Source of the DNA: HXMU1420-2 sp040830545
GTDB taxonomy: Bacteria > Pseudomonadota > Alphaproteobacteria > Rhodobacterales > Rhodobacteraceae
Direction: 5' to 3'
Assembly: GCA_040830545.1 (NCBI GenBank)
Contig: JBFOMB010000059.1
Span: forward strand, 1 to 15,309
DNA: 15,309 bases
Of this stretch, positions 6,492 to 14,386 are shown in pieces. The notes below the pieces were generated by a model. That model did not search any database and had not been told where the DNA came from. It was given only the letters and a program-made list of their open reading frames with translations. The translations under genes were made by a program, and so were the position numbers. Position 1 is the first letter of the stretch. The number at the start of each line of letters is the position of its first letter.

Positions 6492-8594
6492 ATGTCAACC
6501 ACTGATGGACCAATGCGGTCTTCCGCAAGGATTGCTGGACTCTTTCTGGCAATGGGCGCACTCGCAGGATGCGAAGAAGCGCCGAAACTGGGTTTCCTGC
6601 AGTCGGACAAGGATGCAGGCGAGGAAAGTGCGACGACCACATCAACGACGACTAAGTTGGTCGAACACGACGTTGAAGCGCCGGACGTCTTTCAGGTCAC
6701 GGAATCGGGTCTGTGGGACGGTCGTCCATCGCTGGGCGGTGTATGGGTCGCGCACCCGGATGTCGGAGACCCGGAGCGGGTGATCATCCGCAACAGTGCC
6801 AATGGCAAATTTGTGATTGGCGCGTTGTTCCGTCGCGAACGTGAGATTCCCGGGCCGCGGCTGCAGGCGTCCTCTGATGCCGCCGCCGCGTTGGGCATGA
6901 TCGCGGGTTCGCCAGTTGAACTGAATGTGACCGCGCTGCGCCGCGAAACGGTCGAGCAGACGCCGGAACCCGAGGTGATCGAAGAGGCCCCCGAGGTTCA
7001 AACTGCCAGTGTGGAAAGTGCGAACGCGGATGCCATAAGCGAAAGTGCGCTTGATCCCATTGCCGCTGCCGCTGCTGCGATCGAGGCTGCTGCGCCAGCG
7101 GAAGCGCCTGAAAAGCCTGCGGCAACCACCCCCAGCGCTGCTGTGGCCAAGGCCGCCGCACCCGCAAAACCCGTTTCTTCATTGAGTAAACCGTACATTC
7201 AGATCGGGATTTTCAGTGTCGAGGCAAACGCAAATCGCACGGGCGCCCAGATGCGCAACGCAGGGATGTTGCCGACCATCTTCAAGGAAAACCTGAACGG
7301 CAAGACCTACTGGCGTGTCGTCGTCGGTCCAGCTACAACCAAGCGCGAGCGGGCTCCCTTCCGCAAAAAGATCAGTGCGGACGGATTCCCCGACGCGTAT
7401 GACGTCGTCAAACCGCAGGAGACCGGATTGACCCATATCATGCTTCGCAGCCTGATCGCACGCTGCCGCACCTTCGCCGCGATGTCCGCAGCCGCCTTTG
7501 ACACCAGTTCAAGGGCGGCCTTTGTCGTTGATCAGGGCAGCGGCACCGTCTTGCTGTCCAAGAACGCAGATGAGCCCCTGCCACCTGCGTCCATGTCCAA
7601 GCTGATGACGCTCTATGTGGCGTTCGAAGCCATTCGGGACGGGCGGTTGTCGCTGGACGAGAAGCTGCCCGTATCGGCTCATGCGATGAGCTACAAGGGC
7701 TCGACCATGTTCCTGGACACGACCGACCGCGTCCGGGTCGAGGATCTGCTGCGCGGTATCATCGTGTTGTCGGGAAATGACGCCTGTGTCGTGCTGGCCG
7801 AGGCGCTGAGCCCCGACGGAACCGAGGCCGGGTTCGCCCGTTTCATGACTCAGCGCGCGCGGCAGTTGGGGATGGAGAATTCCACTTTCATGAATTCGAA
7901 TGGCTGGCCTCAGGCCGGGCATTTGATGTCGGTCGAAGATCTTGCCATTCTGGCAGACCGGATCATCGCGGATTTCCCGGAATTCTACCCGCTGTTCACG
8001 GAGACTGAATTTGCCTTTGATGGTCGCGCGCCGCAGAACACGCGCAACCGCAATCCTTTGCTGACACTTGGGATTGGCGCGGATGGCCTGAAAACGGGAC
8101 ACACGCAGGCGGCTGGTTATGGGCTGGTCGGGTCGGCCAAGCAGGGTGATCGCCGTGTGATTTTTGTTGTCACCGGCCTGGATACGGTCGAACGCAGAGC
8201 CAAGGAGGCGGAGGCTATAGTCAACTGGTCGTTTCGCAACTTTGTCGAAAAAACCGTCGCGAAAAAAGACCACCCCATTGCGAGAGCGGAGGTCTGGATG
8301 GGACGCGAGCCGACGGTGACGTTGGTTCCGGCAGAAGATCATTCCGCTATGCTGCCCGCTCTGGCCTCGGGTGAATTGGACGGAGAGGTGCGTTACATTG
8401 GGCCGATCCGCGCGCCGATTGCCAAGGGGCAGGAACTGGGGCAACTGGTGATTTCACCTGAGGGGCTGTCGGAAATCACCGTGCCGTTGGTTGCAGATCG
8501 TGACATCCCCAAAGGTGGGTTCATGATCCGTCTGGGCACGGCAGCACAATACCTGATTTCCCGGTTTGCCGATTCATCGGAAGAGGCATCGTGA
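6492..8594 (+). CDS. SPOR-domain lipoprotein fused in frame to an S11-family D-alanyl-D-alanine carboxypeptidase
   Basis: One 700-residue frame holds two modules. Residues 1-27 are a lipoprotein signal with lipobox LAGC (Cys27). About 79-140 is a conserved GGVWVAHPDV..RVIIRN..GALFRRE domain; an Ala/Pro/Glu-rich linker follows, then a SPOR domain (about 234-308), which in other proteins binds denuded glycan at the division site. From about 330 there is a PBP5-like DD-carboxypeptidase with SxxK (S367-K370), SxN (S427-G-N429) and KTG (K534-T-G536), which removes the terminal D-Ala of the stem peptide in the periplasm; a C-terminal beta domain follows. I chose ATG 6492 because AAGGG lies 6 nt upstream; GTG 6408 is the longer alternative. 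As far as I recall, relatives carry the modules as two genes. Here no stop separates them, but one T less at 7428/7429 would create TGA overlapped by ATG. It is either a true fusion or a one-base shift. The stop overlaps the tmk start (GTGA). Confidence 0.85.
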   Translation: MSTTDGPMRSSARIAGLFLAMGALAGCEEAPKLGFLQSDKDAGEESATTTSTTTKLVEHDVEAPDVFQVTESGLWDGRPSLGGVWVAHPDVGDPERVIIRNSANGKFVIGALFRREREIPGPRLQASSDAAAALGMIAGSPVELNVTALRRETVEQTPEPEVIEEAPEVQTASVESANADAISESALDPIAAAAAAIEAAAPAEAPEKPAATTPSAAVAKAAAPAKPVSSLSKPYIQIGIFSVEANANRTGAQMRNAGMLPTIFKENLNGKTYWRVVVGPATTKRERAPFRKKISADGFPDAYDVVKPQETGLTHIMLRSLIARCRTFAAMSAAAFDTSSRAAFVVDQGSGTVLLSKNADEPLPPASMSKLMTLYVAFEAIRDGRLSLDEKLPVSAHAMSYKGSTMFLDTTDRVRVEDLLRGIIVLSGNDACVVLAEALSPDGTEAGFARFMTQRARQLGMENSTFMNSNGWPQAGHLMSVEDLAILADRIIADFPEFYPLFTETEFAFDGRAPQNTRNRNPLLTLGIGADGLKTGHTQAAGYGLVGSAKQGDRRVIFVVTGLDTVERRAKEAEAIVNWSFRNFVEKTVAKKDHPIARAEVWMGREPTVTLVPAEDHSAMLPALASGELDGEVRYIGPIRAPIAKGQELGQLVISPEGLSEITVPLVADRDIPKGGFMIRLGTAAQYLISRFADSSEEAS
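7417..7430 (+). promoter_or_regulatory. Internal ribosome-binding site and TTG start for a free carboxypeptidase
   Basis: AGGAG at 7417-7421 lies 6 nt before an in-frame TTG at 7428, just where the SPOR module ends. Translation from it would give a 388-residue carboxypeptidase beginning LTHIMLRSLIARCR, a normal length for S11 enzymes. It marks the old gene boundary and may still allow a second product. The N-terminus has only a short hydrophobic run (TFAAMSAAAF), a poor signal peptide. Confidence 0.5.
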
Positions 8595-9217
8595 CACCAC
8601 GGGGCACGTTCCTCACGTTCGAAGGCATCGACGGTTCCGGCAAATCCACTCAGGCACGCATGTTGCATGCGCGGCTGGTGGCAGATGGGATGGAAGCGAT
8701 TTTAACGCGTGAACCGGGTGGATCGCCGGGGGCCGAGGAAATTCGCAAGCTGGTGCTGGAAGGGGACCCGGATCGCTGGTCGGCGGAGACGGAGTTGCTG
8801 TTGTTCACGGCAGCCCGGCGGGATCATCTGGAACGCACCATCGAACCGGCCCTGGCGGCGGGTCAGGTTGTCGTCTGCGACCGGTTTGCCGACAGCACGC
8901 GAATGTATCAGGGGCTGTCGCGTGGGGATTTGCGGGGCAAAGTTGATGCGTTGCATGAACTGATGATCGGGCGCGAACCGGACGTCACCATCCTGATCGA
9001 CATGGACCCGGACACGGGCCTGACCCGCGCACTGGGGAGGCAGGGCAGTGAAGAGCGCTTCGAATCCTTCGGGTCTGACCTGCAACACCGGATGCGGGCC
9101 GGGTTTCTGGAGTTGGCAGAGGCAAACCCGGACCGGTTTCGCGTGATTGATGGCGGGCGCGACATGGAATCGGTGGCGGAGGATGTCTATCGGACGGTAA
9201 AGTCCGCCCTGACATGA
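8591..9217 (+). CDS. tmk: Thymidylate kinase
   Basis: Tmk phosphorylates dTMP to dTDP in the cytoplasm, an essential step in dTTP supply. The product has 208 residues, the normal length. P-loop FEGIDGSGKSTQ is at about residues 9-20; the dTMP-binding DRFADSTRMYQG and the LID region RQGSEERF are both present. The start is GTG 8591, overlapping the carboxypeptidase stop (GTGA), with GAAGAGG 4-10 nt upstream; the P-loop position fits this start. It is the second cistron of the operon, translationally coupled on both sides (the end overlaps holB as ATGA). Confidence 0.97.
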   Translation: MTPRGTFLTFEGIDGSGKSTQARMLHARLVADGMEAILTREPGGSPGAEEIRKLVLEGDPDRWSAETELLLFTAARRDHLERTIEPALAAGQVVVCDRFADSTRMYQGLSRGDLRGKVDALHELMIGREPDVTILIDMDPDTGLTRALGRQGSEERFESFGSDLQHRMRAGFLELAEANPDRFRVIDGGRDMESVAEDVYRTVKSALT

Positions 9218-10335
9218 GCGACGACTTTCCTGCCCCTGATCAGGCGCCCGGTGCGCCCCATCCGCGCGATGCTGCACGGCTGTTCGGGCAGGGGGGTGCC
9301 GAGGCGGCGTTTTTACAGGCATTCAATGCAGGGCGGCTGCATCATGGCTGGCTGCTGACCGGCCCACGGGGTGTGGGCAAGGCAACGCTCGCCTGGCGCA
9401 TCGCGCGGTTCCTGCTGGCCACGCCAGAGGCTGAGGAGGATGGCCTGTTCGGCGCGCCGCCGCCGCCCGAGACTCTGGACATAGCACCGGATCACCCGGT
9501 GGCGCGTCGGGTCGCGGCGGGGTCCGATCCGGGACTGGCGATCATCATTCGCAGCCCGAACCAGAAAACCGGGCGGATGCGCGATCAGATCGTGGTCGAG
9601 GATGTGCGCAAGCTGGGCGGGTTTTTCGGGCTGACCGCAGCGGATGGCGGGCGGCGTGTGGTGATCGTGGATGCAGCGGACGACATGAACGTGTCGGCGG
9701 CCAATGCGCTGCTCAAGATGTTGGAGGAACCCCCGGCGCGTACCACGCTTTTGCTGATCTCGCACCAGCCTTCACGTCTGTTGCCCACCATCCGGTCGCG
9801 GTGTCGCACTTTGCGGCTGTCGGGCCTGTCGCCAGAGGATTTGGGTGCGGCACTGGAACAGGCGGGTGCGGAACTGCCGGATGAACGGGACGCGCTGGCC
9901 GCGTTGGCGCAGGGGTCCGCCGGGGATGCAATCCGGCTGATGAACCTGGGCGGGTTGGAAATGTATGCGGAACTGATCGCCATTCTGGGCGGCCTGCCGC
10001 GTCTGGATCGCCAACGCGCGCTGGCCTTGGCGGAGGCCGCGGCGCAGCGCGGTGCTGCGGACCGGTTTCGACTGCTGCTGGACCTGATCGACATCCTGCT
10101 GGCCCGCCTTGCGCGCGCCGGGGTCAGCGGTGAGCCTGCTGCGCCGGAGGCAGCGCAGGGCGAGGCGCAGTTGATGCAAAGACTGTCACCGACTGTCGCT
10201 CAAGGACGCGCCTGGGCCACGCTGGCAGCAGAGATCAGCGCGCGGATGCGACATGGGCAGGCGGTGAACCTTGACCCCGCCGCGCTGGTGCTGGATACGG
10301 TCGTGAAGATACAGGATGCAGCTCCCCGCCCATGA
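9214..10335 (+). CDS. holB: DNA polymerase III subunit delta'
   Basis: Delta' is part of the clamp-loader complex that places the beta sliding clamp on primed DNA. The product has 373 residues with an AAA+ fold: Walker A GPRGVGKATLAW near residue 50, then VVIVDAADDMNVSAANALLKMLEEPP, split as the Walker B/DELTA region VVIVDAADDMN and ANALLKMLEEPP, and the SRC motif in TIRSRCRTL. The four zinc cysteines of the E. coli protein are absent between Walker A and B. The ATG overlaps the tmk stop (ATGA) and the TGA overlaps the tatD ATG, so expression is coupled. The pairing tmk-holB is common in bacteria and supports the call. Confidence 0.95.
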   Translation: MSDDFPAPDQAPGAPHPRDAARLFGQGGAEAAFLQAFNAGRLHHGWLLTGPRGVGKATLAWRIARFLLATPEAEEDGLFGAPPPPETLDIAPDHPVARRVAAGSDPGLAIIIRSPNQKTGRMRDQIVVEDVRKLGGFFGLTAADGGRRVVIVDAADDMNVSAANALLKMLEEPPARTTLLLISHQPSRLLPTIRSRCRTLRLSGLSPEDLGAALEQAGAELPDERDALAALAQGSAGDAIRLMNLGGLEMYAELIAILGGLPRLDRQRALALAEAAAQRGAADRFRLLLDLIDILLARLARAGVSGEPAAPEAAQGEAQLMQRLSPTVAQGRAWATLAAEISARMRHGQAVNLDPAALVLDTVVKIQDAAPRP

Positions 10336-11156
10336 CCGATACGCCCCAGACTACGGACAGTCCCCAAATCACGGACAGTCACTGTCATCTCGATTTTCCT
10401 GATTTCGAGGGTCAGCTGGACGATATAGTCGCACGCGCCGCCGAGGCGGGCGTGACACGCATGGTCACGATCTGCACGCGGCTGCGCAACGAACCACTGG
10501 TGCGTGCCATTGCCGAGGCGCACGCGCCGGTGTTCTACGCGGCAGGAACTCATCCGATGAGCGCGGCGGACGAACCTCTGGCAACCGTCGATCAGTTGGT
10601 TTCGCTGGCCGCGCATCCGAAATTCGTTGGCATTGGTGAAACGGGGCTGGACTACCACTACACCGCAGAAAGCGCGGAGTTGCAGCAAACCTCCCTGCGT
10701 ATCCATATAGACGCGGCGCGTCAGACCGGGCTGCCACTGATCATCCATGCACGCGATGCGGACGACGATATGGCCCGCATCCTGACTGAGGAATACCAGC
10801 AGGGCGCGTATACCTGCGTGATGCACTGCTTCTCTTCTGGGTCTGGGCTGGCACGAGCGGCACTGGACCTTGGATTTTACCTGTCGATGTCCGGCATCGC
10901 CGCATTCCCCCGCAGTCAGGAGGTGCGCGACATCTTTGCAGCGGCGCCCGTGGACCGCATACTGGTGGAAACCGACGCCCCCTATCTGGCCCCGCCGCCG
11001 TATCGAGGCAAACGCAATGAACCTGCCTACACCGCGCACACCGCGCGGGTCGGGGCAGAGGTGTTTGGCATGGATTACCCGGCCTTTGCCGCGCAAACGC
11101 AGGCCAATTTCGACCGGCTGTTCACCAAGGCCGCCGCCACAAAGGCCGCGGCGTGA
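10332..11156 (+). CDS. tatD: TatD-family metal-dependent deoxyribonuclease/hydrolase
   Basis: The product is a 274-residue TIM-barrel hydrolase with the TatD metal-site signatures in order: SHCHLDF near residue 17, VGIGETGLDYHY, IIHARDADDD, VMHCFSSG and ETDAPYLAPPPYRGKRNEP. Family members act as 3'-5' DNA exonucleases or on damaged DNA and D-aminoacyl substrates; the exact substrate here is unknown. It follows holB with an ATGA overlap, the usual tmk-holB-tatD order. The N-terminus is odd: before the conserved ITDSHCH there is an extra PQTTDS unit from an 18-bp tandem duplication. It could equally be named ycfH-like. Confidence 0.93.
   Translation: MTDTPQTTDSPQITDSHCHLDFPDFEGQLDDIVARAAEAGVTRMVTICTRLRNEPLVRAIAEAHAPVFYAAGTHPMSAADEPLATVDQLVSLAAHPKFVGIGETGLDYHYTAESAELQQTSLRIHIDAARQTGLPLIIHARDADDDMARILTEEYQQGAYTCVMHCFSSGSGLARAALDLGFYLSMSGIAAFPRSQEVRDIFAAAPVDRILVETDAPYLAPPPYRGKRNEPAYTAHTARVGAEVFGMDYPAFAAQTQANFDRLFTKAAATKAAA
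10344..10379 (+). repeat. 18-bp tandem duplication in the 5' end of tatD
   Basis: Two adjacent 18-nt units (10344-10361 and 10362-10379) match at 15 of 18 positions and share ACGGACAGT. They encode PQTTDS and PQITDS just before the first metal-binding motif. The repeat is in frame and lengthens the N-terminus by six residues. Confidence 0.75.
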
Positions 11157-11953
11157 TGGCGGAGTTACGCTACACCATACTCGGCTGCGGGTCATCCGGC
11201 GGCGTGCCGCGTCTGGGCGGGGTCTGGGGCGATTGTGACCCGGACAACCCCCGCAACACGCGCCGCCGCTGCTCCATGCTGGTGGAGCGCGATGGGCCTG
11301 ACGGCATCACATCCGTTCTGATCGACACAACGCCGGATCTGCGCAATCAACTGTTGGGCACGGGAACCGGGCGGCTGGACGGTGTGGTCTGGACCCACAG
11401 CCACGCGGACCACGTGCACGGCATCGATGACCTGCGCATGATCGTGTTCAACATGCGCGCGCGCCTGCCAGTCTGGGCGGATGGCGACACGCAGAACGCA
11501 CTGCTCAGCCGGTTTGGTTACGCGTTTGTGCAGCCCGAAGGGTCGCCCTATCCGCCCATTCTGAACATGAAGACCATCAGCGGCCCGTTCGAGGTGGACG
11601 GCCCCGGCGGCCCCATCCCGTTCCGTCCGTTCAAGGTCGGTCATGGCTCCATCGACTCGCTGGGGTTTCGAATTGGTGGGCTGGCTTATCTGCCGGATGT
11701 GGCCGAGATCTACGACGATGCGTGGGATGAGTTGCAGGACCTCGACATCTGGGTGCTGGACGCGTTGCGCCGCACGCCGCACCCGACTCATGCGCATCTG
11801 GAACGGTCGTTGGAATGGATCGAACAGGCAGCACCCAAGCAGGCGGTGCTGACCAACATGCATATCGACATGGACTATGACGCGGTGGACCGGGATACGC
11901 CGGACCAAGTCGTGCCGGCCTATGACGGCATGACGCTGCGCCTGCCGGTCTAA
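11156..11953 (+). CDS. MBL-fold metallo-hydrolase (PhnP-like)
   Basis: The product is a 265-residue metallo-beta-lactamase-fold protein. It opens with LGCGSSGGVPR, typical of the PhnP/RNase Z-like branch, followed by the binuclear metal motif HSHADH (THSHADHVHG), a later metal Asp in YLPDVAEI and the His in NMHIDMD. PhnP itself is a cyclic-ribose phosphodiesterase; there is no phosphonate gene here, so the substrate is open. ATG 11156 overlaps the tatD stop as TGATG; the GTG one codon upstream is an alternative. The operon position after tatD is recognisable for Rhodobacteraceae, but no role in it is known to me. Confidence 0.92.
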   Translation: MAELRYTILGCGSSGGVPRLGGVWGDCDPDNPRNTRRRCSMLVERDGPDGITSVLIDTTPDLRNQLLGTGTGRLDGVVWTHSHADHVHGIDDLRMIVFNMRARLPVWADGDTQNALLSRFGYAFVQPEGSPYPPILNMKTISGPFEVDGPGGPIPFRPFKVGHGSIDSLGFRIGGLAYLPDVAEIYDDAWDELQDLDIWVLDALRRTPHPTHAHLERSLEWIEQAAPKQAVLTNMHIDMDYDAVDRDTPDQVVPAYDGMTLRLPV

Positions 11954-11959
11954 ATACTC

Positions 11960-12889
11960 ATGCAGGCGCTGATCGACGTTATCCTTCCGGTCTTCCTGGT
12001 GATCGGGGCAGGGTATGTCAGCGCCAAGCTGGGGTATTTCACCGAGACGCTGATTGCTGGGCTGATGAAATTCGCGGTCGGCTTTGCGATTCCCTGCCTG
12101 CTGTTTCTGGCGATTGCCAATCTGGACCTGCAATCGGGGTTCGATCCGGGGCTGTTGCTGAGTTTTTACGGCGGGGCGACGATCTGCTTCCTGCTGGGGC
12201 TGTTCGGTGCGCGCTACCTGTTTGGCCGCACGATGGAGGATTCGGTGGCCATTGGCTTTGCCTGCCTCTTTTCCAATTCGGTCCTGTTGGGGCTGCCGAT
12301 CACCGAACGCGCCTATGGGCCGGACGCGCTGACCGGGAACTTTGCCATTGTCGCGCTGCACGCGCCCTACTGTTATGGGCTGGGCGTGACTGTGATGGAG
12401 ATCGTGCGCAACCGGGGCAAGGGCGGGGGCGTGGTGATTGGCGCAGTTTTGTCGTCGATGTTCAAGAACGCGCTGCTGGTGGCGATTGGTTTGGGTTTCA
12501 TCGTCAACCTGCTGGGCATTCCGCTGCATGGCACGTTGACGGACGCGCTGGACCTGATTGCGCGGGCGGGCTTGCCCTGCGCGCTGGTCGCGTTGGGCGG
12601 TGTGCTGTCGCAGTATAAGTCCGAAGGCGATTTGCGCGTGATCCTGTGGGTGGTCTGTATCACGCTGGTGGTGCATCCGGTGCTGGTCTGGACCTTTGGC
12701 ACGGCGTTTGACCTGAACCGCGATCTGTTCCGGTCCGCTGTTTTGACGGCGGCAATGGCGCCGGGCGTGAACGCCTATCTGTTTGCCAGCATGTATGGGC
12801 GCGCGATGCGGGTGTCCGCGTCGGTCGTGTTGATCGCGACGGCGGCGTCGGTCGGCACGATTTGGGTCTGGCTGAGCCTGATTCCCTGA
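11960..12889 (+). CDS. AEC-family permease (auxin-efflux-carrier-like)
   Basis: The product is a 309-residue inner-membrane protein with about ten hydrophobic segments in two halves of five, the layout of the AEC family (bile/arsenite/riboflavin transporter fold). Landmarks are an N-terminal LPVFLVIGAGYV helix, the conserved central FSNSVLLGLPI (proline-kinked helix), ARAGLPCALVALGG and, near the end, APGVNAYLFASMYG. Bacterial members export or import small organic acids; the substrate cannot be read from the sequence. ATG 11960 lies 6 nt after the MBL stop without a clear Shine-Dalgarno, so translation is probably coupled. It is the last gene of the operon; a hairpin at 12916 follows. Confidence 0.92.
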   Translation: MQALIDVILPVFLVIGAGYVSAKLGYFTETLIAGLMKFAVGFAIPCLLFLAIANLDLQSGFDPGLLLSFYGGATICFLLGLFGARYLFGRTMEDSVAIGFACLFSNSVLLGLPITERAYGPDALTGNFAIVALHAPYCYGLGVTVMEIVRNRGKGGGVVIGAVLSSMFKNALLVAIGLGFIVNLLGIPLHGTLTDALDLIARAGLPCALVALGGVLSQYKSEGDLRVILWVVCITLVVHPVLVWTFGTAFDLNRDLFRSAVLTAAMAPGVNAYLFASMYGRAMRVSASVVLIATAASVGTIWVWLSLIP

Positions 12890-12915
12890 TTTTCCAATTT
12901 TCCTGGATACAAGAG

Positions 12916-12936
12916 ACCCCGGATCAGGTCCGGGGT
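12916..12936. repeat. REP-like palindrome after the AEC gene
   Basis: ACCCCGGA (12916-12923) and TCCGGGGT (12929-12936) form a perfect 8-bp stem with loop TCAGG. There is no T-tract, so at best it is a factor-assisted terminator or an RNA 3'-end stabiliser. The sequence resembles a short CCCCGGA..TCCGGGG palindrome that recurs between genes in many alphaproteobacteria (from memory, not searched). Confidence 0.6.
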
Positions 12937-12983
12937 TGCGTCGCATGTGTGTATAGGTCGAGTTTCTGAGTAAATTTGTCGGA

Positions 12984-13013
12984 TTGACATGTCCGAGAGT
13001 TTCACTCAAGTAT
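12984..13013 (+). promoter_or_regulatory. Candidate promoter of the imelysin gene, with inverted repeat over the -35
   Basis: A perfect TTGACA lies at 12984-12989; a weak -10 (AAGTAT, 13008-13013) follows after 18 nt. The -35 is flanked by TCGGA (12979-12983) and TCCGA (12992-12996), an inverted repeat that could be an operator. An ATG at 12989 would overlap the -35, which argues against that start for the downstream gene. Confidence 0.4.
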
Positions 13014-13072
13014 CGCGCCAGCGGATACATGCCGTGTTTTGTACGAGTAGCCAGGAACAGGACCCATCTCTG

Positions 13073-14347
13073 ATGATCGACATGAAACCTTCCGCCTGTG
13101 GCGTTGTGCTGTGCCTTGGACTGGGATCAACCGCCTGGGCGGCAGATGTCAGCAAATCCGACGTTCTGGATACCTATGCTGACATTGCCGAAGCGGCCTA
13201 TGGCGACAGCCTGATCACCGCGCAGCGATTGCAGGCTGCTGTCGATGCGCTGATCGCCAATCCGTCGGCAGAGGCGTTGCAAGCCGCCCGCGCCGCGTGG
13301 TTGGCGGCCCGTGTGCCGTATCAGCAGACCGAGGTGTTTCGCTTCGGGAACGCCATCGTTGATGATTGGGAGGGCAAGGTAAACGCCTGGCCGCTGGACG
13401 AGGGGCTGATTGACTATGTGGATGCCAGCTATGGCGGGCCGACTGATGAAAACGAGGCGGCTGTTCTGAACGTGATCGCAAATGCGTCTTTCACCTTGTC
13501 AGGCGCAACCGTGGATGCGGCGCAGATCACGCCCGCACTGCTGGAAGACACATTGCAGGAGGCCGACGGGGTCGAGGCAAACGTGGCCACGGGTTACCAC
13601 GCGGTTGAGTTTCTGCTGTGGGGGCAGGACTTGAACGGGCATGACGCGGGGGCGGGGAACCGGCCGTGGACAGACTATGCTGCCGGTGATGCATGTACCG
13701 GTGGCAATTGCGACCGTCGCGCCGCGTATCTGAAGGCCGCAACGGATCTGTTGGTGTCGGACCTGGAATGGATGGCCACGCAATGGGCCGAGGGTGGCGA
13801 AGCGCGCGCCAACGTCATGGCGGATGCGGATGCGGGCATTGTGGCTATCCTGACAGGCATGGGCTCGCTGTCCTATGGTGAGCAGGCAGGCGAACGCATG
13901 CGTCTGGGTTTGATGCTGAACGACCCGGAGGAAGAGCATGATTGCTTCTCCGACAACACGCACAACAGCCACTATTATGATGGGCTGGGCGTGCAGAATG
14001 TCTATCTGGGCGAGTATGTCCGGGTGGACGGATCGCTGGTATCCGGGGCCTCGCTGTCCGATCTGGTTTCAGCCACGGACGCCGAGCTGGACGCGGAAAT
14101 GCGTGGAAAACTGTCGGACACGATGATGGCATTGGGCCGGATCAAATCCGCAGCTGAGGCCGGGTTCAGCTATGACATGATGCTGGAGCAGGGCAACGCC
14201 GCAGGTGAAGAGTTGGTGATGGGCGGTGTAAACGGCCTGATCGACCAGACGCGGTCAATCGAGCGGATCGTGGCCGTGTTGGGCGTGGATGCCATCGCGT
14301 TTGAGGGGTCCGACAGCCTCGATAACCCCAGCGCCGTCTTTGAATAA
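13073..14347 (+). CDS. Imelysin family protein (IrpA/insulin-cleaving-peptidase-like), exported
   Basis: The product has 424 residues with a Sec signal peptide (hydrophobic GVVLCLGLGSTAWA, cleavage after AWA) and so is periplasmic. The core is an all-helical imelysin domain with the family motif GxHxxE at residues 174-179 (GYHAVEFLLWGQD) and a late HDCFSDNTHNSHYYD stretch. Imelysin-like proteins are linked to iron: they are iron-regulated and usually sit beside iron genes, but no peptidase activity has been firmly shown for most and the GxHxxE site may bind metal. I chose ATG 13073 because it gives a compact signal peptide and AGGA repeats lie about 12-20 nt upstream; ATG 13082 (MKPSACG) is possible, and ATG 12989 would overlap the promoter. 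It is the first gene of the iron cluster, followed after 39 nt by bfd. Confidence 0.92.
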   Translation: MIDMKPSACGVVLCLGLGSTAWAADVSKSDVLDTYADIAEAAYGDSLITAQRLQAAVDALIANPSAEALQAARAAWLAARVPYQQTEVFRFGNAIVDDWEGKVNAWPLDEGLIDYVDASYGGPTDENEAAVLNVIANASFTLSGATVDAAQITPALLEDTLQEADGVEANVATGYHAVEFLLWGQDLNGHDAGAGNRPWTDYAAGDACTGGNCDRRAAYLKAATDLLVSDLEWMATQWAEGGEARANVMADADAGIVAILTGMGSLSYGEQAGERMRLGLMLNDPEEEHDCFSDNTHNSHYYDGLGVQNVYLGEYVRVDGSLVSGASLSDLVSATDAELDAEMRGKLSDTMMALGRIKSAAEAGFSYDMMLEQGNAAGEELVMGGVNGLIDQTRSIERIVAVLGVDAIAFEGSDSLDNPSAVFE

Positions 14348-14386
14348 TCCGCTTCACAGCCACCTCTGAACCTTGGGGCCGCCGCC

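Noticed and set aside
7509..8444. 311-codon open frame on the minus strand across the carboxypeptidase
   Set aside because: It is a codon-bias shadow; the sense strand carries the complete SxxK, SxN and KTG motifs.
11192..13030. 612-codon open frame on the minus strand across the MBL and AEC genes
   Set aside because: It is rich in Arg, Gln and His, has no recognisable domain and lies antisense to well-supported genes; long antisense frames are expected in GC-rich coding DNA.
12989..13072. ATG at 12989 as the imelysin start
   Set aside because: It would place 28 polar residues before the signal peptide and overlaps the TTGACA of the likely promoter.
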